This document shows, in pieces, positions 1 through 6,474 of a stretch of 9,875 nucleotides of DNA. Where the stretch lies: NCBI GenBank assembly GCA_014384515.1, contig JACNFS010000144.1, forward strand, positions 1 to 9,875, in the 5' to 3' direction. The first letter of the stretch is position 1; every line of letters starts with the position of its first letter. A program made the position numbers and the translations under genes. The notes under the pieces are model-generated. The model was not told where the DNA came from and ran no database searches. It saw only the letters and a list, made by a program, of their open reading frames with translations. This stretch comes from Dehalococcoidia bacterium. Its GTDB lineage: Bacteria; Chloroflexota; Dehalococcoidia; GIF9; UBA5629.

Positions 1-2
1 GG

Positions 3-1187
3 GGGGTGCTGAATGCATCCGGGGGGTGGGTTGCCGTAGTGGGGCACGCAGGCCGTGAAAAGACCGGGAAGACTAGTTGGGTTACCTATGACGCTGTTTC
101 GGGCGATTTCACTGCCCGCCTCTCCGGATCCAACTACGCGTGGTTCTCCCTGTCGGTTGCGTCTAACGGAACGCCTGCCCTGGACGATTACGACGGAGAT
201 AACGCTACTGACTTCGCCGTCCTCGTAGATGGCTTTCTTGTGGCCCGTCTCTCCGGATCCGACCAGGCATGGTTCTCAAAGCAGGTTGGCTCACCTCAGG
301 CACAGCATGTCCAGGGTGACGTTGATGGAGATGGCAAGGGCGAGCCGGCTGTTATTGAGGAAGTGTCGGGACAAGCCTGGCTTGTGGCCCGCCTCTCCGG
401 ATCCAGCTACGCGTGGTTCGCCAAGCATATTGGCGCCGCCGGAGGGACTCCTGTCACAGGCGACTTTGACGGAGATGGCAAGCACGACCCGGCTCAGGGT
501 GTGGATGACCAAGGGAAAGCCTGGCTTGTCGCTCGCCTCTCCGGATCCAACTACGGGTGGTGGGCCAAGCATATTGGTAACGCTGGAGGGACTCCTGTCA
601 CAGGCGACTTTGACGGAGATGGCAAGCACGACCCGGCTCAGGGTGTGGATGACCAAGGGAAAGCCTGGCTTGTCGCTCGCCTCTCCGGATCCAACTACGG
701 GTGGTGGGCCAAGCATATTGGTAACGCTGGAGGGACTCCTGTCACAGGCGACTTTGACGGAGATGGCAAGCACGACCCGGCTCAGGGTGTGGATGACCAA
801 GGGAAAGCCTGGCTTGTCGCTCGCCTCTCCGGATCCAACTACGGGTGGTGGGCCAAGCATATTGGTAACGCTGGAGGGACTCCTGTCACAGGCGACTTTG
901 ACGGAGATGGCAAGCACGACCCGGCTCAGGGTGTGGATGACCAAGGGAAAGCCTGGCTTGTCGCTCGCCTCTCCGGATCCAACTACGGGTGGTGGGCCAA
1001 GCATATTGGTGACGCTGGAACGCAGCCTGTCACGGCTGACTTAGACGAAGATGGCAAATGGGAGGTGCCTACCTTTGACACTAGCACGGGTTGGTACACT
1101 GCCCGTCTCTCCGCATCCAATTACGCGTGGTTCTCTAAGCAGGCTGGCTCACCCAACACGGAACCTGTTACCTATGCGCGACCCTAA
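3..1187 (+). CDS. FG-GAP/VCBS-like repeat protein, C-terminal part (5' end outside window)
   Basis: The reading frame is open from the first bases, so the gene very probably begins upstream; the in-frame GTG at base 6 has no ribosome binding site. The visible ~394 residues consist almost wholly of about eight repeats of 43-48 residues. Each has an Asp-rich DxDxDG-type segment (DFDGDGKHD in the best copies), as in calcium-binding FG-GAP/VCBS blades, followed by a strand-turn-strand segment containing ARLSGSNYxWxxK. Such repeats usually build beta-propeller-like domains of secreted or surface proteins; that role is inferred, since no signal peptide is visible in this fragment. The protein ends with a slightly shorter, diverged repeat and the tail PVTYARP, with no sorting motif or membrane anchor. 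Four central repeats are nearly identical at DNA level. It is separated from the glycan genes by a ~590-bp gap and may be unrelated to them. Family call fairly firm, function unknown. Confidence 0.8.
   Translation, partial: GVLNASGGWVAVVGHAGREKTGKTSWVTYDAVSGDFTARLSGSNYAWFSLSVASNGTPALDDYDGDNATDFAVLVDGFLVARLSGSDQAWFSKQVGSPQAQHVQGDVDGDGKGEPAVIEEVSGQAWLVARLSGSSYAWFAKHIGAAGGTPVTGDFDGDGKHDPAQGVDDQGKAWLVARLSGSNYGWWAKHIGNAGGTPVTGDFDGDGKHDPAQGVDDQGKAWLVARLSGSNYGWWAKHIGNAGGTPVTGDFDGDGKHDPAQGVDDQGKAWLVARLSGSNYGWWAKHIGNAGGTPVTGDFDGDGKHDPAQGVDDQGKAWLVARLSGSNYGWWAKHIGDAGTQPVTADLDEDGKWEVPTFDTSTGWYTARLSASNYAWFSKQAGSPNTEPVTYARP
441..1016 (+). repeat. Four tandem 144-bp repeats, near-perfect
   Basis: Copies lie at 441-584, 585-728, 729-872 and 873-1016. 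Reading them against each other, the first three are identical and the fourth differs at one base (1011, G instead of A, turning Asn into Asp). The period is exactly 48 codons, so copy number can change without breaking the frame. Flanking units before 441 and after 1016 belong to the same protein repeat but are clearly diverged. The 12-base segment CTCTCCGGATCC is retained even in the older units (120-131, 249-260, 393-404) and with one change at 1107-1118. This pattern indicates recent amplification or gene conversion. Confidence 0.95.
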
Positions 1188-1291
1188 TGGGCCTGCGTTG
1201 CCGCATGTGAACGGCTTGCTCAACGAGTAGTCTTGACATGTGCGAAAGTATCTAGCAGAAGCTCACCTGTAATTGGCTCTTCACAGAAAAG

Positions 1292-1337
1292 CACACAAAA
1301 TCATAGGTGAGGTTAACCTCACCTATGATTTTGTGTG
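1292..1337. terminator. Perfect 46-bp palindrome, probable bidirectional terminator
   Basis: The 23-base left arm (1292-1314) is exactly complementary to the right arm (1315-1337), with the centre at GGTTAACC. As RNA it would form a very long hairpin with a TTAA loop. The inner stem is flanked by AAAA on the left (1297-1300) and TTTT on the right (1329-1332), the A-tract/T-tract arrangement of bidirectional intrinsic terminators. The T-run is short and is followed by GTGTGTCT, so it is not a textbook terminator. It lies 104 bases after the stop codon of the repeat protein, a fitting position. A palindromic protein-binding site or remnant of a small repeat element is an alternative. Confidence 0.6.
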
Positions 1338-1614
1338 TCTGGAGTGTGTCCGCCCAGAGCCCAATAGGTGGAAGAGGATTTCAAGCAGTAGCGGTAATGA
1401 AGAATAGTTGGACAGGTACGAGTCATCGGCTAACTGTTACCCATGTTGATCACCATTGACCTGGCACTTTCTTCCCCACAGACACCTAACGTCCTAGTAT
1501 GCTCGTCTCACCCTAAACGTCAGGCTTTGGACACCGAACAGACGTTCTCTGCTCATACAGCAATTCTCATTTTGAACCACTTGCGACAAAAAAATTGCAA
1601 TCCACATTAGGATT

Positions 1615-1644
1615 TTGACTTTCTTGGCCTATATCGTGCAATTT
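1615..1644 (+). promoter_or_regulatory. Possible sigma-70-type promoter for the flippase gene
   Basis: TTGACT at 1615-1620 is a good -35 match. The best -10 at acceptable spacing is CAATTT at 1639-1644 (18-base spacer), which is poor. The surrounding sequence is AT-rich and non-coding, in contrast to its flanks, which supports a promoter here in general. The exact boxes are a guess. Confidence 0.25.
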
Positions 1645-1781
1645 TATTAACCGAAAAGTTAAAATTCTTTGCCAAGAGTGCCAAAATGAAAATTGCTGCT
1701 GCTCATAAGCAGTCTTAGCTATCCCAGCAAACAACTGGTACCTTTAATAGACAGAGGTCGCCAAAGCAACCTCCGCACCAT

Positions 1782-3392
1782 GTGAATATATTGCCAATGG
1801 ATAACCAAGTCGGCGGGGCGGCACGCTCCGGGCAAGCCGTCAAAGACTCGGCAATGATTGCTGCCCTTAACGCATCGGGATTCGTCAGCGCACTATTAGT
1901 TGACATCGTCATAGCAGCCCGATTTGGACTGGGCCGGGAGACAGATGCCTTCTTCATTGCCTTTACAATCCCCCAACTAATTGCTTCCATTTTATCGATT
2001 ACATTCAACGTCGTACTAGTACCAATATTTACAAGAGTTATTATTGCGGAGGAAAAACCGGGACTGTGGCGCATCAGCAGTAATCTAGCGAACCTCAGCC
2101 TGATGGGGATGGGTGCATTGGGAGTAGTGGGTAGCCTGAGCGCTCCTTTGCTCATTCGAGTTTTCGGTGCTGGCTTAGACCACCCGACCCGGCTACTTGC
2201 CACTAGCTTGGCCGAACTTACGTTTCTGATGGTCATCCCTCTGGGCACAGTTGAGGTCTTTAAAGCCACGCTGAATTCGTTACTGAGGTTCGCGTTTCCA
2301 GCAGCCACAATGTTGATTCGAAACGTCGCTGTATTGCTGGTGGTACTATTATACAGTAGTTCCTTAGGTATTCGTTCCCTGGCCTTTGGTTACGTCATCG
2401 CATCCTGGTTTCAACTAGCCTCGCTAGCAGGAGTCCTCCTTCTTAGCGGCTTCCGATACCACCTCATCTTTCAGTGGCGTGAGCCCAGAGTGGTGGAAGT
2501 TCTGCGACAGATACGGTATCCGTTGGCTGGAGCTGGACTTGGTCAGGCCAATATTCTGCTGGAGCGCTTTCTGGCGTCTTTCCTACCCTCTGGCCTGGTC
2601 TCCGCATTGAGCTATGCTCGGCGGGTCCTTCGAGCTACCGACAGCATCTTTGTGACAAGTATCTCGACAGCTCTCCTCCCCGATCTTTCAGCCAAATTCG
2701 CACATAGCAACCTACAGGCGTTCAAGCGATCGCTGTCGCTGGGCATTAAGCTGTTAGTGTTTGTTTCTGTTCCTGTGACCGTTGCAATCATTGCCCTGAG
2801 TGTTCCCATTGTGCGGACCCTTTTCCAGCACGGCGCTTTCGACCAAGCGATGACTCAGATAACTGCCAGATTGTTGAGTCTGTATATCTTGGGACTTCCT
2901 GCCATGGCGCTCGTTCAGCTACTTATCATAGCCTACTATGCTTCTCTGGACACCACAACACCGTTCTATATATTGTCGGGTATGCTGGTCCTGAATATAA
3001 CGCTGGGTCTCACTCTATTCTTTGCGCTCAACGCCGAAGGTTTGGCGCTGGCTCTGTCTTTGGCTCGTATAATCTCATGTGTTGTGGCGATGTGGCTCCT
3101 TCATGGCCGCGTTGGTACCTCTGCTTCTGGGCTAATTCGTTTTTCATTGAAGGTTGGCCTGGCTGCGGTCGTTATGGGGCTATTGGTGTCCAGCCTGCAC
3201 GGGACAGCGCTGGGGCAACTAGGGGATGGTATCGTACTTGGCCGTGCGCTCTACCTGGGAATCAGCGTTGCGATAGGCACGGTTGTTTATACCGGAATAG
3301 CTCTGCTCCTCTTATTGAGGGAAGGAGGCCCAACGACCCAAGCAATCAAGACTCGACTCAAAGCTGCCCAGTTTCGTAAGATGCTAAAGTAG
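1782..3392 (+). CDS. murJ: MurJ/MviN-family lipid-linked glycan flippase
   Basis: A 536-residue polytopic membrane protein of the MOP exporter superfamily, with about 13-14 hydrophobic segments and the length usual for MurJ. Family landmarks are in order: ARFGLGRETDAFF near residues 46-58 (the FG...tDAF element after helix 1), LLERFLASFLPSGLVSALSYA near 259-279, LFQHGAFD near 346-353, and the AYYASLDTTTPFY region near 383-395. MurJ flips lipid II across the inner membrane; relatives inside polysaccharide loci may flip other undecaprenyl-linked glycans (Wzx role). Its place beside a Wzy-like polymerase and a glycosyltransferase makes the second role plausible, and the symbol denotes family only. 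GTG 1782 opens the frame; ATG 1797 is an equally possible start, and neither has a good Shine-Dalgarno. The basic C-terminus (RLKAAQFRKMLK) looks cytoplasmic. No truncation seen. Confidence 0.88.
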   Translation: MNILPMDNQVGGAARSGQAVKDSAMIAALNASGFVSALLVDIVIAARFGLGRETDAFFIAFTIPQLIASILSITFNVVLVPIFTRVIIAEEKPGLWRISSNLANLSLMGMGALGVVGSLSAPLLIRVFGAGLDHPTRLLATSLAELTFLMVIPLGTVEVFKATLNSLLRFAFPAATMLIRNVAVLLVVLLYSSSLGIRSLAFGYVIASWFQLASLAGVLLLSGFRYHLIFQWREPRVVEVLRQIRYPLAGAGLGQANILLERFLASFLPSGLVSALSYARRVLRATDSIFVTSISTALLPDLSAKFAHSNLQAFKRSLSLGIKLLVFVSVPVTVAIIALSVPIVRTLFQHGAFDQAMTQITARLLSLYILGLPAMALVQLLIIAYYASLDTTTPFYILSGMLVLNITLGLTLFFALNAEGLALALSLARIISCVVAMWLLHGRVGTSASGLIRFSLKVGLAAVVMGLLVSSLHGTALGQLGDGIVLGRALYLGISVAIGTVVYTGIALLLLLREGGPTTQAIKTRLKAAQFRKMLK

Positions 3393-3555
3393 CATGGCGC
3401 ATCAGTCTGTGGAATTCGCTTCAGCTTTCTACTCTCAACGTACCCGGCTCTGGGACTCAGCCCGCACCTCATTACGCTGGTTGTCGCCCCCGAGTCAGCC
3501 TCAAGTGTCGTGGAAAAGCTCAATCTCATCTGTGGTTATACTTGGGCTTCCCTGA

Positions 3556-3610
3556 CTATCGCAACGATAGCGCACCAAATGAGAGATCAAGTCTTCCATT
3601 TGTTCTCTCA
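3556..3610 (+). promoter_or_regulatory. Pair of adjacent stem-loops upstream of the phosphatase-family gene
   Basis: Stem 1 is CTATCG/CGATAG with a three-base loop (3556-3570). Stem 2 pairs 3580-3590 with 3600-3610 around a nine-base loop, with one mismatched position. They sit about 100-160 bases before the likely start at 3715. They could attenuate, stabilise or terminate transcription between the flippase and the next gene. Stems this short also occur by chance, so this is a weak call. Confidence 0.25.
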
Positions 3611-3692
3611 AAAGGCGAGCAACATATCAGAGAGGGACGCAACTGTTAGTCATCTACGTCACAACATTGCAATACGGGACTAACATGAGCAT

Positions 3693-3698
3693 AGGAGG
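3693..3698 (+). promoter_or_regulatory. AGGAGG ribosome binding site bearing on the phosphatase-family start
   Basis: AGGAGG followed by GGAGAG lies between two candidate ATGs (3685 and 3715). It would fall inside the coding region if translation began at 3685 or at TTG 3667, which argues for 3715. The 16-base spacing from AGGAGG is long, but the purine run continues to base 3710 and shifted pairings are closer. Confidence 0.45.
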
Positions 3699-3714
3699 GA
3701 GAGAAAAGAGTCAC

Positions 3715-5445
3715 ATGGTAGGCAATAACCCAGATGGTCGGATGCTCGTCATCGGCCTAGACTCGGCTACATTGGATTTGATTGGCCCATGGGTGAAGGC
3801 CGGCAAGCTGCCACATATGGCGCGGCTCATCAAAGAAGGTGCTAGCGGCGAGCTTGAATCGGTTCCCAATATGAACAGCGCCCCTGCCTGGTCCAGTATC
3901 GTGACGGGCAAGAACCCCGGCAAGCATGGTATCTTCTGGTTTGTCGAAGATGATCCCACACGTTATGGCTATACGTACGTTAACGCATCGTTTAGAACTG
4001 CAAAGCCCATCTGGCAATTGTTAAGTGAAGCTGGTCGACGCGTGGGTGTCATAAACGTGCCAATCAGTTACCCGGCCGACCCATTGAATGGGTTCATGCT
4101 AGCCGGCATCGACACGCCTGGAGTCGACGCACCTGGCTTCTGCTACCCACCGAATCTTTACCATGACTTACACAAGGAACTAGGCAAGTACATTATCGAA
4201 CCAGGCTTGCCCTCCCTGATTAAAGCCGGTAGGATCGACGAGGCTGTCGGGACTCTCTACGAAACCATTATCCAGCGGACGCGTTACGCGCGGCGCTTGA
4301 TCATGGAGCAGAGTTGGGACTTCTTCTTTATCGTTTATACCTCACTGGATTCCGCTGGGCACTTTTTCTGGAAGTATATGGATCCGGAACACTTCAAAGT
4401 TTCATCGGAAGAGCGAGACAAATATGAGCAGGTTATCTTTAACGTCTACAAGATGTTAGATGATGCTATCGGTGAACTGACCGATATGGCAGGTCCCGAC
4501 ACGCGCGTGATGGTCATATCTGACCACGGCATGGGACCCACCGATGCCCGCGATCAAATGCTGCCTTACTGGTTGGAGAGCATCGGTTTGTTAAAGTTCA
4601 AAGCCCCAAGTGATAACGGCAAGACACAAACCCTGATGAACCTGGGGCGAAGAGTCATCATGGATGTGCTTGCCCATGCGTACCGACAGGTTGACCGACG
4701 TCTCAGGCGGGAAGCCAAGCTCCGATTGGCCAATCTGTTTCCCCGATTGCGCAATGCTGTAGAACTTCACATGGAGCTAGGCAAAATCGACTGGCCGCGC
4801 ACGAAGGCGTACGTCAGTGCCAAGCGGCCCGAAATATGGATCAACCTGAAGGGACGCCAGCCACAAGGCATCGTTGAACCGGGTGCCGAATACGACGAAT
4901 TGTGCGCCCTGATCGACGAGAAATTGCGCGAATTACGTGACCCGGCAACTGGCGAACCTTACGTGGAACGCGTGGTGAGGCGCGAGGAGATCTACTCCGG
5001 TCCGTGGGTCGAACGTTCACCTGATTTGCTTGTGTGTTTTCGCCGCGGGGGGTGGATGGACAGCGCAAAACTCGGCAACCGAACGGTCGCTGAGATTAAG
5101 CGTACGATCTTTAACAAGGACCCGGCTCTCACGTTAGGCAGTGGACATCATACCTCTCGCGGCATAGTCCTGTTGTGGGGGGAAGGAATTAGGCCGGGGT
5201 CGCATACGGACGGTGCCCATCTGTACGATATTGCCCCGACGCTGCTGTATCTCATGCGAAGTCCCATCCCATCTGAGTTAGATGGTCGCGTGCTAACTGA
5301 AGTCATCGAGCCTGGGTTTCTCGCAGCCCGTCCTATCGAGAGAGCAATGGTGGAAGCCGAAATGACCAGCGAGCGAAGTGTCTTCTCCGGTGAAGATGAA
5401 GAGGTCATCGCTAAACGGCTGCGGGACCTTGGGTATGTTGAATAA
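3715..5445 (+). CDS. Alkaline-phosphatase-superfamily phosphodiesterase/hydrolase, cytoplasmic-type
   Basis: The 576-residue protein has the metal and nucleophile set of the alkaline phosphatase/type I phosphodiesterase superfamily. Numbered from ATG 3715, I see GLDSAT (metal ligand D16), the nucleophile region NSAPAW with S55, TGKNPGKHG (H71), DSAGH (D212, H216), SDHG (D270, H271) and GSGHH (H478/H479). These enzymes use two divalent metals to hydrolyse or transfer phosphate or sulfate esters. Close relatives usually have Thr where S55 stands; Ser is chemically conservative. The first strand begins almost at once, with no signal peptide or membrane helix, so the enzyme is probably cytoplasmic, unlike secreted phosphatases. 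Alternative starts are ATG 3685 and TTG 3667. Its position among glycan genes suggests action on a nucleotide-sugar, lipid-phosphate or glycan-ester intermediate, but the substrate is unknown. Confidence 0.85.
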   Translation: MVGNNPDGRMLVIGLDSATLDLIGPWVKAGKLPHMARLIKEGASGELESVPNMNSAPAWSSIVTGKNPGKHGIFWFVEDDPTRYGYTYVNASFRTAKPIWQLLSEAGRRVGVINVPISYPADPLNGFMLAGIDTPGVDAPGFCYPPNLYHDLHKELGKYIIEPGLPSLIKAGRIDEAVGTLYETIIQRTRYARRLIMEQSWDFFFIVYTSLDSAGHFFWKYMDPEHFKVSSEERDKYEQVIFNVYKMLDDAIGELTDMAGPDTRVMVISDHGMGPTDARDQMLPYWLESIGLLKFKAPSDNGKTQTLMNLGRRVIMDVLAHAYRQVDRRLRREAKLRLANLFPRLRNAVELHMELGKIDWPRTKAYVSAKRPEIWINLKGRQPQGIVEPGAEYDELCALIDEKLRELRDPATGEPYVERVVRREEIYSGPWVERSPDLLVCFRRGGWMDSAKLGNRTVAEIKRTIFNKDPALTLGSGHHTSRGIVLLWGEGIRPGSHTDGAHLYDIAPTLLYLMRSPIPSELDGRVLTEVIEPGFLAARPIERAMVEAEMTSERSVFSGEDEEVIAKRLRDLGYVE

Positions 5446-5517
5446 GGACTGACAGAACGCCTTGTCTTTCAACATTGCTTGGCTGATTGTAGGTGGAAAG
5501 GAAATGTAAGAAAGGTG

Positions 5518-6474
5518 ATGAAGGGTTCGTTCGTTGAACGCGGGTTGTGGTTTTATAGGAAGCATCTCAAGGACATTTACCCCTTGCACTTCACCGTCTA
5601 TAAAGGGGTAGATTTCGGAGTGACTCTGTTGCAACGATTAAGACGATTTCAGACAACGCAAGATGATCCACTGTCGATGAGGTTTCACCTCGTCACAGGG
5701 CTGTGGGAGAGAAATACTGTCGCCGTAGTTAAAAGATTATTAAAGCCAGGATGGACAGTCCTGGACATCGGGGCACATGTTGGATATTATTCAACACTCT
5801 TTGCAGGGATTGTGGGCGAGACCGGAAGGGTCTTTGCATTTGAGCCACATCCAAAGACTTACGAAACATTGTGTCAGAATGTGGTTCGCTTCAACAATAT
5901 TGTGCTTGTGCAAAAGTCTGTAACGGATAAAGAGGGGAAGGCTACGCTCTATTCACCGGCACTCTATAGCGGCAGTTCCTCCCTATCTAATGCCTATGCC
6001 CAAAGCATTGAGGAGTCTTATGTAAGCGGGGGTCCTAGTGTGCAACACGTTGACGCCTATACGGTGGACACAGTCGCGATGGATTCCTTTTTAGAGGATG
6101 CCGGAGTATCCAGAGTTGACTTCATAAAACTGGATGTAGAAGGAACAGAAGTGTCCGCTCTACGGGGAATGCGTAATACGCTATCTTCAGAAAAACTGGC
6201 GCTTGTAGTTGAGTTTTCACCCATTGCGCTGAGAGCTGCTGCAATAGATCCTCGAGAGCTTTGGGATTTCCTCAGGGGACATGGATTTGACATCATGTGC
6301 ATTGAGAAGTCCGGAACCCTCACTCCATTGATGGATATTGATCTAGTCAGTCAATTGGCAGAGAGACTAACAACTGAAAGAGATTTCAGGAACCTGCTCT
6401 GTTTGAAGGGGTATGAACCCAAATACCTAATTGGCGGGGATGAAGAAAAAGGGAATGATCGTGTCGCCTGGTAA
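5518..6474 (+). CDS. FkbM-family SAM-dependent methyltransferase
   Basis: A 318-residue protein with a Rossmann methyltransferase core. Motif I is VLDIGAHVGYYS at residues 81-92 (SAM binding), an acidic strand-2 end lies at FEPHP (E109), and FIKLDVEGTEV at 202-212 is the FkbM-type LDVEG element. FkbM enzymes O-methylate sugars or polyketide-type hydroxyls; in polysaccharide loci they are presumed to methylate glycan units. The first ~80 residues are basic and aromatic with no recognised domain. I start at ATG 5518; GTG 5515 just before it has AAGGA at 5498-5502 at 12-base spacing and is equally good. The frame stays open back to TTG 5479, which lacks a ribosome site. The gap to the preceding stop is 72 bases, and the 3' end overlaps the next gene by about 35 bases, implying coupling. 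Codons look AT-richer than in the neighbours. Confidence 0.88.
   Translation: MKGSFVERGLWFYRKHLKDIYPLHFTVYKGVDFGVTLLQRLRRFQTTQDDPLSMRFHLVTGLWERNTVAVVKRLLKPGWTVLDIGAHVGYYSTLFAGIVGETGRVFAFEPHPKTYETLCQNVVRFNNIVLVQKSVTDKEGKATLYSPALYSGSSSLSNAYAQSIEESYVSGGPSVQHVDAYTVDTVAMDSFLEDAGVSRVDFIKLDVEGTEVSALRGMRNTLSSEKLALVVEFSPIALRAAAIDPRELWDFLRGHGFDIMCIEKSGTLTPLMDIDLVSQLAERLTTERDFRNLLCLKGYEPKYLIGGDEEKGNDRVAW

Larger units (their letters stand above)
1188..1781. other. Intergenic region between repeat protein and flippase gene
   Basis: No convincing gene is visible in these 594 bases. The left part contains the long palindrome at 1292-1337. The middle (about 1340-1560) shows nothing I can assign. The right part (about 1570-1690) is markedly AT-rich and is the likeliest place for the promoter of the downstream genes. 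A 10-codon ATG frame at 1686-1718 is too short to call. The gap probably separates two transcription units. Confidence 0.6.
3393..3714. other. Intergenic region between flippase and phosphatase-family gene
   Basis: About 320 bases without a recognisable gene. It holds a perfect 6-bp hairpin (CTATCG, loop CAA, CGATAG; 3556-3570) and, ten bases on, a second stem-loop (arms 3580-3590 and 3600-3610, one mismatch). Neither is followed by a T-run on the + strand. TATACT at 3537-3542 resembles a -10 box but has no matching -35. A 53-codon frame starting with ATG 3394, one base after the flippase stop, ends at 3555; nothing supports it as a gene. Confidence 0.5.

Noticed and set aside
441..1016. Tandem repeat considered as a CRISPR array or mobile-element repeat
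   Set aside because: Units are contiguous, coding, in frame and without unique spacers, so it is a protein repeat expansion.
229..1044. Long open frames on both strands over the tandem repeat (229-1044 on +, 291-1004 on -)
   Set aside because: The 144-bp period is divisible by three, so a stop-free alternative frame in one unit stays open through all copies. The main-frame product has recognisable Asp-rich motifs; the others do not.
1233..1254. TTGACA at 1233-1238 as a promoter -35 box
   Set aside because: The only nearby -10-like sequence (TATCTA, 1249-1254) is ten bases away, far too close for a sigma-70 promoter, and the palindrome follows directly.
1715..2308. 197-codon open frame on the minus strand across the flippase start
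   Set aside because: It lies antisense to a well-supported MurJ-family gene, has no recognisable domain and extends only partly into the gap; taken as a shadow frame.
3394..3555. 53-codon ATG frame directly after the flippase stop
   Set aside because: No Shine-Dalgarno, no recognisable product, a Ser-rich low-information sequence, and nothing downstream coupled to it; probably chance.
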